DNA from: Lewinellaceae bacterium
GTDB taxonomy: Bacteria > Bacteroidota > Bacteroidia > Chitinophagales > Saprospiraceae
Assembly: GCA_016708875.1 (NCBI GenBank)
Contig: JADJFA010000002.1
Span: 124,001 to 188,000, forward strand
Direction of reading: 5' to 3'
Length of the DNA stretch: 64,000 bases
The number at the start of each line of letters is the position of its first letter. Position 1 is the first letter of the stretch. Shown piece after piece: positions 28,247 through 37,808 of the stretch. The notes below the pieces were generated by a model. The model searched no databases. It was not told the DNA's origin and worked only from the letters and a program-made list of their open reading frames with translations. Both the position numbers and the translations under genes were made by a program.

Positions 28247-28888
28247 ATGACTACCGCCGCAGTCCAAAAAGCCCCTCAAACCACAACAGAAAAGGTTACC
28301 AAAGCACCTGCTCCTAAAAAGCAGCCGCGCCTTATCAAGTGGTCAGAGTTTGAAAGATACCTCAGCCGCGAGGACGGCTACAAGTACGAGTGGATCAATG
28401 GCCTGGTCGAAAAAACCGAATATACGATGAACCCAACGCAACTTTACATCCAGCGCAATCTCACCGCATTGTTTCGCACCTTCCTTAATGCAGGAAATGT
28501 ACATGGAGAATTGCTTGCGGAGCCCGACCTTTTCTTTTTTCCAGAAGTACATCGCCGTCCTGATCTGGTATGGTTGACCAATCCCCAAATTGACCGTCTG
28601 GCTCAGGATGGCGCTATCGAAATCCCAGCCTTCGTAATTGAAGTCATCTCCACCCGCGACGCTGCTCAGAAAATCGTAGACAAGATGCGCCATTATCGTA
28701 CAGCAGGAGTGCAAGTAGTGTGGCTCATTTATCCAATTCAAAAGGAGGTGCATGTCTACAGCAGTCAGAACCTGGAAAGTATGACCGTGTGTATGGGGGA
28801 AAAAATCTGTTCTGCTGCCCCAATTTTGCCTGCTTTTGCCTTTCCTGTGAGCGATATTTTCAAAAAAGCCACCGAAGAGGGCAAATAA
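28247..28888 (+). CDS. Uma2-family (DUF820) putative endonuclease-fold protein
   Basis: 213 residues. After a basic, low-complexity first 30 residues comes the PD-(D/E)XK-like Uma2 core: YKYEWINGLVE, the Asp of RRPDLVWL, and PAFVIEVISTRD, then KMRHYRTAGVQVVWLIYP. The acidic residues of the nuclease fold are present, but the biological role of the family (abundant in Bacteroidota and cyanobacteria) is unsettled. It ends 8 nt before the ABC ATPase gene. Confidence 0.88.
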   Translation: MTTAAVQKAPQTTTEKVTKAPAPKKQPRLIKWSEFERYLSREDGYKYEWINGLVEKTEYTMNPTQLYIQRNLTALFRTFLNAGNVHGELLAEPDLFFFPEVHRRPDLVWLTNPQIDRLAQDGAIEIPAFVIEVISTRDAAQKIVDKMRHYRTAGVQVVWLIYPIQKEVHVYSSQNLESMTVCMGEKICSAAPILPAFAFPVSDIFKKATEEGK

Positions 28889-28895
28889 TCTTCGG

Positions 28896-30594
28896 ATGAA
28901 AAAACTGCTCGAAATCAACAACTTATCTATCGAGTTTAACTCTGACCGCGGCACCACACGAGCCGTGGATACCATCAGTTTATCGCTCGATAAAGGCGAG
29001 ACCCTCGGTATTGTTGGCGAATCCGGTTCCGGAAAATCCGTCACCGCCCTCTCCATTATGCGGCTTCTGCCCAGTCCGCCTGCCAAAATTGTCTCTGGAG
29101 AAATACTTTTTCATCAGCCCGAAACCCTGAATCTCCTATCCCTTCCGGAAAAAGGAATCGAACGCATCCGCGGCGCCGAAATCGCCATGATTTTCCAGGA
29201 ACCAATGACCTCCTTGAACCCCGTGTTTCGTTGCGGGCATCAGGTGACCGAGGCGATTCAACTGCATCAAAAAACAAGCTTTGCTGAGGCCAAAGCGTTG
29301 ACGCTGAAACTTTTCGAGCGGGTTAAACTCCCAGATCCGACGCGAATCTTCAACGCTTACCCGCATCAAATCAGCGGCGGGCAAAAACAGCGTGTCATGA
29401 TAGCAATGGCCATGTCATGCAATCCCAGTCTGCTCATAGCCGACGAACCGACGACTGCGCTGGATGTGACCGTGCAAAAAACCATCCTCGATTTGATGCG
29501 AGAATTGAAAGAAGAATCGGGGCTTTCTATGTTGTTCATCAGCCATGATTTAGGGGTAATTTCTGAAATTTGCGACCGTGTGGTGGTTATGTTTCAAGGA
29601 AAAATTGTGGAAGAGGGTTCTGTAGAAAAAATTCTCCGGCAGCCAGAACACCCCTACACAAGAGGGCTTGTGGCTTGTCGCCCTTCTTTAAAACGCAAAC
29701 TTTGGAGAATGCCCACTGTGCCTGATTTTTTGGAGAACGCGCAATTTGAATCTCGGGTAGTAACGCCCGCCGAAACGCAAAACCGCCAAAAAAAAGCTGC
29801 AAACCCAGGAGCCCATTTTACAGGTTAAAAACCTCACCGTACGCTACCCTTCTAAAAAAAACTGGCTCGGTCGCCCCACTGAATGGCTTCATGCGGTGAA
29901 CGATGTGAGTTTTGATATTTTCCCTGGCGAGACGTTTGGTTTGGCGGGTGAATCTGGCTGTGGAAAGACCACCTTAGGTCGGACAATAGCCCGACTGACC
30001 GAAGCCCATGCTGGAGAAATATGGTATAAAGGCGTTGATTTACAAAAACTTAGCGAGGAAGCCTTCCTTCCTTACCGCCGCGAAATTCAAGTCGTATTTC
30101 AAGACCCGTACTCTTCGTTGAATCCTCGCATGGGCATCGGCGAAGCAATCGTGGAGCCCATGCAAGTCCACAAATTTCATGAGAATGACCGCGCCCGCCG
30201 CGAAAAAGCCATTGAATTGTTGGAAACCGTGGGCTTGCAAGCCGATCATTTTCAGCGATATCCGCACGAATTCTCCGGCGGCCAACGCCAGCGCATTTGT
30301 GTGGCACGGGCATTGGCCTTGCAGCCACGCTTCCTCATTTGCGACGAGATGGTTTCGGCCCTCGATGTTTCGGTACAGGCGACTGTGCTGAATCTATTGA
30401 TGGATTTGCAGGAAAAATTCGGTCTGACTTACCTCTTCATCTCTCACGATCTGAGCGTAATCAAACAGATGTGCGACCGCCTCTTAATTATGAACCAAGG
30501 CCAAACGGAGGCCTTGGGATACCCTGAGGACATTTACAAAAACCCGGAGCGGGAGTATGTGAAGCGGTTGATGGAGGCGATACCAGGGGAATGA
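28896..30594 (+). CDS. Fused DppD-DppF oligopeptide ABC transporter ATPase (frameshifted at A8)
   Basis: Two ABC ATPase domains sit in one ~566-residue frame broken once at the A8 run 29788-29795. Removing one A reads through RQKKLQTQEPILQVKNLTVRYPS, the normal start of the second domain, and no start codon or intergenic gap separates them. Domain 1: Walker A GESGSGKSVT, signature QISGGQKQRV, Walker B LLIADEPTTALD. Domain 2: GESGCGKTT, EFSGGQRQRI, LICDEMVSALD. Such fused Dpp/Yej-type ATPases energise peptide uptake; the permeases are not in this window. The A8 tract is also a possible slippery site, though a read error is simpler. Confidence 0.9.
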
Positions 30595-30596
30595 AG

Positions 30597-30635
30597 TAGG
30601 TGCAAATTTGCAATTGGATTGCAAATTTGCACCTA
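30597..30635. terminator. 18-bp inverted repeat, probable terminator
   Basis: TAGGTGCAAATTTGCAAT and its exact complement with a 3-nt loop start directly after the ATPase stop codon. Confidence 0.7.
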
Positions 30636-30735
30636 TAATTCAATTTTACTCCATGCCAAAGTCTTTCCCCTTGACGAATTGTTCAGACTTACCACTCCTT
30701 CCACCACTCGTATGGAAAAGTCGCAAAAACTGTAG

Positions 30736-30767
30736 TTGTTAAAGGCATAAACTACCTCGTATTTTTG
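30736..30767 (+). promoter_or_regulatory. Promoter TTG-N21-TATTTTTG
   Basis: TTG at 30736-30738 and TATTTTTG at 30760-30767 fit the Bacteroidota promoter, about 120 nt before the delta-60 repeat gene. Confidence 0.5.
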
Positions 30768-30888
30768 TCTTAGTAATGGATAGTGTGGTTAGCATCTCAG
30801 TTTCTGCACGTGCTGAGTTGCCTTTAAAGCCCTTACTGTCTTTACCAGATCATCAACAATCATTGATAAATCATCATAATTTTTACAC

Positions 30889-32489
30889 ATGAACAAGTAC
30901 GACGTGAAGCGGCAATTTTTCTTGCTCTCTTTTGCTTTTTTGTGCAGCCCACTATTTGGGCAAAACCCTGCTGTGCCGAGTACGGATAGCACTTTCAATG
31001 GCACAGGACAGCTGCTAATAGACCAATACCCACACCTATCGCCTTACAAAATTGAATTCCAGCCAGATGGTAAAATGCTGGTCATCGGTGAAGGAAGTAT
31101 TATCAGTGGTGCCTCGAATCTTACCGGTTGTGTATTCCGGGTTAATGTTGATGGCACCATAGATACAAGTTTTGGGGAAAATGGAGTGGCATGGATTGCG
31201 GGCGCGCAGGGCAATGTTACTGGGATTAAGTTGGTCGCAAATAATAAAATTTTAATTCAATATGAAAAGTGGCCCGGAACTTACCTCGCCAAACTTAATC
31301 CGAATGGAATTTTGGATACGTCCTTTGTGATTTCGGAGGTCTTTAATGTCGGAAATATAGAATCTACTGATATGCTCGTCCAAGCGGATGGTAAAATTCT
31401 TTCATTAGCCCATATTAATTCAACTCCTTTTCCTTGGACGGTATTGGTACGCAGGTCGCATCCCGATGGCACCCCCGACCTGAGTTATGGCAATCAGGGG
31501 ACGGTGTTTCTGGACAATATTGTTTTTAGTTTCGGCTATCCTAACGGTGTGCTTGATGGAAATGGGAAACTTTTGCTAACCGGCTATGACGGTAATCAGT
31601 ATTCAGGCTTCACCGCGATAAGGATCAATACTGATGGCACTCTGGATGCTTCTTTTGGTGACGATGGCCTTTTTTTCATCACGCTAGGCAACACCCAAAG
31701 CACAGCCTATGCTGAGAGCATAGCTGTAAACCAGATGGTACTATTTATATCGTAGGTTCTGCCCCATATCCGGGGACCAATAATGCAGTGGTTACGATTA
31801 TGTCTTTGAACTCAGATGGCACACCGAACAATAGCTTTGGAGTCAATGGATTGAACCATATACCGCTTTCAGGAGTATTTTCTGCCGCTAAACAAATTAT
31901 AGTGCAGTCAGATGGCAAAATCCTACTTGCTGGTCGAATTAAACCCAATACTACTACTGATAATTTTTTGCTGATTCGTTTGAATACCAACGGGGTGTTC
32001 GATGCCAGTTTTGGCGATGGCGGCAAACTAGTGTTGACACCCTACAGTAGCCAGTACAAAATCAGAATATTCAACGATGCACAACTCACATCCAACGGAA
32101 AACTAGTCTGCGCGGGCTGGCTTCATACCACTTCAAACTATTTTGATCAATCACCTACCGCTACATTACTTTACCGATACCTGCTTGACCCTTCTGTCAA
32201 GTCCGAAGAACCAAGCCTGATTTTTCAGGAAGCGAAGGTTTCGCCGATGCCAATATCGTATCAATCTAACCTAAGTATAGAATACAACCTGACAAAAGAA
32301 GAAAACGTGAGCATTATGCTTTATGATTATATTGGAAAAGAGATCAAAACCTTGCGCCCTGCGGCTTGGAGGCCAGCTGGAAAACAATATGAAGAGATTA
32401 ATTGGCCACAAGGATTGCCTTCGGGGCTTTATTATATTGTACTTGACAATGGATTTCAGTCAAAACCTCTCAAAGTAATGAAGATATAG
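30889..32489 (+). CDS. Secreted delta-60 repeat protein with T9SS sorting domain (frameshifted)
   Basis: Two frames (to 31755, and from about 31740 to 32489) join if one A is added at 31738-31740, restoring IAVKPDGTIYIVG. The product is ~533 residues: a signal peptide (FFLLSFAFLCSPLFGQ), seven delta-60-type repeats with the pattern QxDGKILxxG...RxNxDGxxDxSFGxxG, and a type A T9SS sorting domain (VSPMPISYQSNLSIEYNLT through GLYYIVLDNG). Delta-60 repeats probably form a beta-propeller. The ligand is unknown, and it is likely exposed on the surface. The gene lies between the intact ABC ATPase and a duplicated fragment of it. Confidence 0.85.
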
Positions 32490-32502
32490 CGGAGTGTGCA
32501 TA

Positions 32503-32775
32503 CAGTCGCACTTCCTCGTTTGCGACGAGATGGTATCGGCCCTTGACGTCTCGGTTCAGGCTACTGTTTTGAATCTATTGATGGTTTTGCAGGAAAAATT
32601 TGGCCTCACATACCTCTTCATTTCGCACGACCTGAGCGTGATCAAACAGATGTGCGACCGGCTGCTAATTATGAACCAAGGCCAAACGGAGGCCTTGGGA
32701 TACCCTGAGGACATTTACAAAAACCCGGAGCGGGAGTAGGTGAAGCGTTTGATTGAAGCGATACCGGGGGAATGA
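32503..32775 (+). pseudogene. Duplicated 3' fragment of the DppF domain
   Basis: This 273-nt piece repeats the last ~270 nt of the fused ABC ATPase (about 30325-30594). The 5' half shows scattered, mostly silent differences. From about 32670 to 32736 the copies are identical. A TAT-to-TAG change at 32737-32739 would truncate it. It lacks Walker A and cannot make a working ATPase. The gene between the two copies suggests insertion with a partial duplication, followed by partial gene conversion. Confidence 0.85.
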
Positions 32776-32866
32776 GTCGCCAAACTATTGTGCTTGAAGT
32801 TGTGTTGTACTGATTAAAGATTTTGCTTTAATCGGCACTTATTTCATACAAACACACGCTTCTTCA

Positions 32867-33698
32867 GTGAAACCGACTTTTCGTATTTTCCGCCACACGT
32901 TGTTTTTTGGCTTGCTGACCCTATTGACCCAAATTGGGGGGCTGATTTGGCTTTTAAGCCTTTACTTAAATCATATGGTTCAAAAACGACGTCGGATTTG
33001 GGGACTTCGTTGGGGGATTTTCATTATTCTCTATACCCTGACGACGATTTTTATAGTTCCACCTATTGCAAAGTACTACTTTGACCGGGTGCCATTGCCC
33101 GTTTTTTCCAACCCGCATTTAGAGCCTGAAAACCGGGTATATAGTTTCTTTAACCGTACGTACGTCAAGCCGGGGCTTCTCCAAGCTCTTGAAGAGGTGG
33201 CCGAGCAAATACAGGAAAAATATCCCGGTGCCGCCATCTGGTTCATGGATGCAAATTTCCCCTTCATTGATGGATATCCACTCCACCCGCACCTGACGCA
33301 CGATATCGGGAAATCCATTGACATTACTTTTTATTGGAAAAACGCGAAAACGGGTGTTCCAATCCGGAAAAAATCCTTCGCCGCATGGTTATGGACTTTG
33401 GGCGGAAGCGAAGCCTGGCGAGTTCGATTATTCAAATCATTGTAAGTCGCAAGGCTATTGGTACATCGGGTATGATGGAACCTTCGCCAGTTGGGGTTGC
33501 AATAAAAATAGATACGCCTTTGATGAAGCGAGAACCGGCGAATTAATGCGCTTAATCGCAGCGCATCCCGGTTTTGGGAGAATCCTGATTCAACCGCATC
33601 TTAAAGAACGCTTTGGTTTGCAGCAGTATAAGAATATCGTTCCACAGGATTGCTTTTCGGCGAGGCATGATGACCATGTGCATGTGCAGTTGAAGTGA
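32867..33698 (+). CDS. LAS-type (M15/MepA-like) peptidoglycan peptidase, membrane anchored (frameshifted)
   Basis: Removing one A from the A6 run at 33368-33373 joins two frames into a ~276-residue protein. Two hydrophobic segments lie near residues 8-30 and 44-66. The putative catalytic domain follows, with zinc-ligand patterns of LAS peptidases: THDIGKSIDITF (H-x3-G-x3-D-like) and HDDHVHVQ near the C-terminus. It probably cleaves peptidoglycan cross-links or stem peptides in the periplasm. The stop lies 3 nt from the convergent AAA+ gene's stop. The family assignment rests on these motifs only. Confidence 0.7.
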
Positions 33699-33701
33699 TT
33701 C

Positions 33702-36353
33702 TCACCTCCCAAACCCAATCCCCCGCCTTACAAACAAGTTCAACTTGTCCTTGTCAAACGTAAACGTTGCCACATCGTCCAGTTTCAGCGTATGCAATTC
33801 CGGCTCTTCCGTAATGCGGGCAGCAGAAGCGCGGAGGTTCTGATTCTTGATGGCTTCCATCACCACCTGACGAACAGTCCGGGCATTGCCAAAGTATTTG
33901 TCGCGGAACTGGTGCAGGAAAGTCATGTACTTCCCAAGGTGTTCGCGGGCTTCTTCCTCCACCTGGTATTTTTCCTGTCGGAACATGTACAGCGCGATTT
34001 CCAGCAATTCTTCTGGCGAGTAATCTTCAAAGCGCAGCACTTTGTCGAAACGACTGGCAAGACCAGGGTTGGCTTTCAAGAAGTTATCCATGTTTTCCGG
34101 GTAACCGGCTACAAAAACAAAGAATTCACCACGCCGATCTTCCATACGTTTGAGCAGGGTCTGAATGGCTTCGTCGCCAAAATCCCCTTGGGTGCCGCGA
34201 GAAGCCGCAGCGCTGAGCGCGTAGGCTTCGTCAATAAACAACACCCCACCAATGGATTCTTCGATGCGTTCGGCGGTTTTGATCGCTGTTTGGCCCACGA
34301 AACCTGCTACCAAGCCCTGACGGTCGGTCTCAACGGTATGTCCACGTTCGAGTACGCCGAGGGCTTTATAAATTTTGGTCAGGATCCGCGCCACGGTGGT
34401 TTTGCCCGTGCCGGGATTGCCAACGAACACCGTGTGCAGGTAAAAACGCCCCAACACATCGCGTCCGCTTTCGCGGTAAAAACGCACGAGGTCCACCAGT
34501 TCGCGGATGTCGCGTTTAATGGCCTGCATACCAATGAGACTGTCCAGTTCATGGAGCGTGGCGGCAAGGAGTTTCTCGTCCACTGGGATATTGGGCAATG
34601 CTTTTTTGCGGAAGACTTGCACTTTTTCCACGTCCTCGCGAAGTACTACAGTGAGGGCTTCGGGACTGAGGTTGCGCACATTGGGCATGGCCATGAGACG
34701 CAGGCCAAGTTGAATTTTGGCTTTGTCCACCAAATCATGCACGAAACGTGCGTTTCCAAAAGCACGGTCGCGGGAGCGGAATGCCTCTGTAATTATCTCA
34801 TCCACAAGGTCTTTGGCTTCTTTGGCGAGGGTAACTTCTTTCTCTTTGGAGGCGTATTCGGCAATCTGGGCAAGTTCCTGCGGGAGGTAGTCGGCAAACT
34901 CGAAACTGAGCTTGAAGCGACTGCGAAGACCGGGATTGGAGTCAAGGAAAGTTTTCATCTCCTTGGGGTAGCCCGCCACGATAATGGCGAGGTCGCCTGG
35001 GCCGTTGGAAAGTTCGCGTACCAAAATTTCAACCGCCTCGCGGCCAAAATCCTTGCTGTCCTCCGGGCTGCGAGCGAGCGCGTATGCTTCATCAATGAAC
35101 AGGACACCGCCACGCGCCATCTCGATCGCATCCTTGACTTTCGGAGCCGTTTGGCCAATGTATTCGCCTACCAAATCAGAGCGGTCCACCTCGTGCACGT
35201 GCCCCTTGGATAGCAGCCCCATCTTTTTGTAGAGGCGGCCCATCATTTTGGCCACGGTGGTTTTGCCGGTGCCAGGGTTGCCACTGAAGACGGAATGCAC
35301 GTTGATGCCGTCTTTTTCCGCAAATCCTTTTTCTTTCCTAAGTTGCAGGAACTGAATGTATTGTGCGTGTTCGCGGACTTTCACTTTCACCTCTGCTAGT
35401 CCGATGAGTGCGTCGAGTTTTACCAAAACCTCTTCAAAAGTCTCTACGTCTTCCGGCTCAGGCTCGAGGAAAACTTGCAATCCTTTTTCGGGGAGGTAGA
35501 CCGGGTGTGTACCGTAATCCCAATCCTCCGCCACGTCGAAGGGCATGACGGCCAGGGTTTGATCCATGAACACAACCTCAGCGGTGTAGCGGTCACGACG
35601 CCAGGACCCTTTCACGTTGGAGCCCCAACCGGCGGTGATTTTCACCCCATCGTCGCCTTTTTGGACCCCGTGCAAACGCACCACTTGACCCTTCAATTCG
35701 CGGGCATTGTTGTAGAATTTGATGAACACCTCACACTGCCAGGCTTTACTGAGCAAGACGTTTTTGAGCATCAACTCTGCATAAACGTAGCGGGTTTCTT
35801 CGTCGTGAAAACGCTTGAGGTAGTTGCGCTCGAATTCGGGAGTGTCGTCGTAGGGGCCCTCGTACATTTTGAGGGAGCTGATTTTACAATAGGGATTGTC
35901 GCCCCGTGAAATGGGCCGACCAGCATCCTCGACGTAGAAGTTTTTGGACCCTACCTTTTCGCCTTCAATCCAAGCCTCCCAAACATAGGCGCCTTTTTTC
36001 CAAAATACACCTTCCTGCTTATTGCCCCAACCTTCCCGGATATAACCAACGGGGTCGAATTTGCTGACTTTGCGCTGAAAAGGCAGGATGCAGAGTTCCT
36101 TTCGCTGTTTTTTAACGGTGTAACAACGGAGTTCGACATTCACTTCCCAATCATCCAGGTCGAACTGTTTGTTGTGAAACGAGAGTTCGGCGTACATATA
36201 GGTCGTCTCCAAGCGGTCGAACACCTGGCGGTATTTTTTCTTATTGTCGGCCAGCCATTCGGTGGACGAGTAGATTTTAAGCTCTTTGAACTTCCAGTTT
36301 TTGTGTTCGGGAGCATCGTTCTGCGCAATCTGCGGGTTGGTTTCAAAATCCAT
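33702..36353 (-). CDS. Tandem AAA+ ATPase (SpoVK/CbbX/EccA type) with duplicated N-terminal beta domains
   Basis: 883 residues. Two related ~125-residue domains, about 20-145 and 155-280, share YxYAEL, W-x-V and GWG-G-W patterns and are likely beta sandwiches. Two CbbX-like AAA+ modules follow, with Walker A GNPGTGKTTVAK near residue 357 and GNPGTGKTTVAR near 643. Both have GGVLFIDEAYAL Walker B boxes and arginine fingers (SRFKLSFEF, SRFDKVLRF). Such proteins are remodelling chaperones; the N-domains probably choose the client. ATG 36353 is preferred because residues before it in the open frame are not conserved-looking. Confidence 0.9.
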   Translation of the reverse strand: MDFETNPQIAQNDAPEHKNWKFKELKIYSSTEWLADNKKKYRQVFDRLETTYMYAELSFHNKQFDLDDWEVNVELRCYTVKKQRKELCILPFQRKVSKFDPVGYIREGWGNKQEGVFWKKGAYVWEAWIEGEKVGSKNFYVEDAGRPISRGDNPYCKISSLKMYEGPYDDTPEFERNYLKRFHDEETRYVYAELMLKNVLLSKAWQCEVFIKFYNNARELKGQVVRLHGVQKGDDGVKITAGWGSNVKGSWRRDRYTAEVVFMDQTLAVMPFDVAEDWDYGTHPVYLPEKGLQVFLEPEPEDVETFEEVLVKLDALIGLAEVKVKVREHAQYIQFLQLRKEKGFAEKDGINVHSVFSGNPGTGKTTVAKMMGRLYKKMGLLSKGHVHEVDRSDLVGEYIGQTAPKVKDAIEMARGGVLFIDEAYALARSPEDSKDFGREAVEILVRELSNGPGDLAIIVAGYPKEMKTFLDSNPGLRSRFKLSFEFADYLPQELAQIAEYASKEKEVTLAKEAKDLVDEIITEAFRSRDRAFGNARFVHDLVDKAKIQLGLRLMAMPNVRNLSPEALTVVLREDVEKVQVFRKKALPNIPVDEKLLAATLHELDSLIGMQAIKRDIRELVDLVRFYRESGRDVLGRFYLHTVFVGNPGTGKTTVARILTKIYKALGVLERGHTVETDRQGLVAGFVGQTAIKTAERIEESIGGVLFIDEAYALSAAASRGTQGDFGDEAIQTLLKRMEDRRGEFFVFVAGYPENMDNFLKANPGLASRFDKVLRFEDYSPEELLEIALYMFRQEKYQVEEEAREHLGKYMTFLHQFRDKYFGNARTVRQVVMEAIKNQNLRASAARITEEPELHTLKLDDVATFTFDKDKLNLFVRRGIGFGR

Positions 36354-36534
36354 AGCGAGGCAAATATGCGAAGTTCGTTTGAAAGAAAAGCCTGTTGTTA
36401 GCAAATTTACTGAAATGAGACCAGCACTTGGGTCAAATTCCAGGGCACACTTAACGCTCCCATACTTTTGGAATTCAAGGAACCCTTAAATTTGACAAGG
36501 TAAGCGTAGATTTGCGCCTTATTCTAAGACAAAC

Positions 36535-37740
36535 ATGAGTTCCAACCACACAATGCTCTCCGAGCGCGTCCAGAACCTCGCCGAATCTGAAACCCTCAAA
36601 ATGGCCCGAATGGGTCGAGAACTAAAGGCACTGGGCCACGATGTCATCAGCCTGAGCCTTGGAGAACCTGATTTCGACACGCCCGATCACATCAAAGAGG
36701 CCGCATATCAGGCACTCAAAGACGGCTATACCAAATATACCCCGGTGGCTGGCCTGCCCGAACTGACCAAGGCCATCAGCGAAAAATTCAAGCGCGACAA
36801 TAATCTGGATTACCGCCCGGAACAAATTGTAGTCAGCAATGGGGCCAAGCAGAGCATTTACAATCTTTGCCAGGCACTGCTTAATCCCGGCGACGAAGTG
36901 GTGCTGTTCTCGCCTTATTGGGTGTCTTATATTGAAATCGTGAAACTTTCTGGCGGTGTGCCCGTGTGTGTTTACGCAGGTGTGGAACGCGATTTCAAGC
37001 CCACGCCCCAACAATTGGCTGACGCAATTACACCCCGCACCAAGTTCGTGCTGTTTTCTTCGCCTTGCAACCCAACAGGTACCGTTTTCACCCGAGAAGA
37101 ACTGGAGGCTTATGCCAATGTGCTCGCCCCGCACGACCATGTATTGGTGGTGAGCGACGAGATTTACGAATACATCAATTTTACCCATGAGCACGTCAGC
37201 ATCGGCTCGTTCCCGCAGGTAAAAGACCGCACCGTAACCGTGAACGGTTTTGCAAAAGGTTTTGCCATGACGGGCTGGCGGCTGGGCTACATAGGCGCAC
37301 CAAAATACGTGGCTGATGCTTGCGCCAAGATTCAGGGACAGGTGACAAGTGGCGCAGCCTCTTTCAGCCAAAAGGCTGGCGCTGTGGCACTTATGTCTGA
37401 CCTGGGTCCAACGGAGGCGATGCGCGAAGCCTTCCGGGAGCGGCGCGATATCATTCTTTCGATGATAGAAGAAATACCTGGAATCCGCGCCAACCATCCC
37501 GACGGGGCTTTTTACATTTTCCCCGATGTGAGCAGTTATTTTGGCAAAACAGACGGCCACACGGTTATAAAAGATGCCGACGATTTTTGCGATTACGTGA
37601 TGACCAGTGCCTACGTAGGGCTGGTATCCGGCGCGGCATTTGGCGACCCGAATTGTTTTCGACTGAGTTATGCCGCTTCGGAAGATCAATTAAGAGAGGC
37701 GATAAGGAGAATGAAAGAGGTGCTGGGTAGGCTAAAATAA
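36535..37740 (+). CDS. PLP-dependent class I/II aminotransferase (aspartate/aromatic type)
   Basis: 401 residues of fold-type I aminotransferase. Visible blocks: SLGEPDFDTPDHIKEAA, NGAKQSIYNL, FSSPCNPTGTVFTREEL, VSDEIYEYINF, the PLP-lysine block NGFAKGFAMTGWRLGYIGAP, and the substrate-Arg block FRLSYAAS. Subgroup I-gamma aspartate aminotransferases (AspB) look like this; prephenate aminotransferase activity is also possible. TAGATTTG at 36507-36514 is a -7 candidate just upstream. Confidence 0.94.
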   Translation: MSSNHTMLSERVQNLAESETLKMARMGRELKALGHDVISLSLGEPDFDTPDHIKEAAYQALKDGYTKYTPVAGLPELTKAISEKFKRDNNLDYRPEQIVVSNGAKQSIYNLCQALLNPGDEVVLFSPYWVSYIEIVKLSGGVPVCVYAGVERDFKPTPQQLADAITPRTKFVLFSSPCNPTGTVFTREELEAYANVLAPHDHVLVVSDEIYEYINFTHEHVSIGSFPQVKDRTVTVNGFAKGFAMTGWRLGYIGAPKYVADACAKIQGQVTSGAASFSQKAGAVALMSDLGPTEAMREAFRERRDIILSMIEEIPGIRANHPDGAFYIFPDVSSYFGKTDGHTVIKDADDFCDYVMTSAYVGLVSGAAFGDPNCFRLSYAASEDQLREAIRRMKEVLGRLK

Positions 37741-37759
37741 CAGACCGACCGAATGAATT

Positions 37760-37797
37760 GCGTCTGCTTACTCACAAGGCAAGCAAGCAGACGCTTT
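37760..37797. terminator. Bidirectional terminator
   Basis: GCGTCTGCTT (37760-37769) pairs with AAGCAGACGC (37785-37794) between the convergent aminotransferase and TonB receptor genes. Confidence 0.75.
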
Positions 37798-37808
37798 ATG
37801 GATGTGGA

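Noticed and set aside
33792..35213. 473-codon open frame on the plus strand
   Set aside because: Antisense of the tandem AAA+ gene, which has two full sets of Walker motifs.
36622..37689. 355-codon open frame on the minus strand
   Set aside because: Antisense of the aminotransferase, which carries all the PLP motifs.
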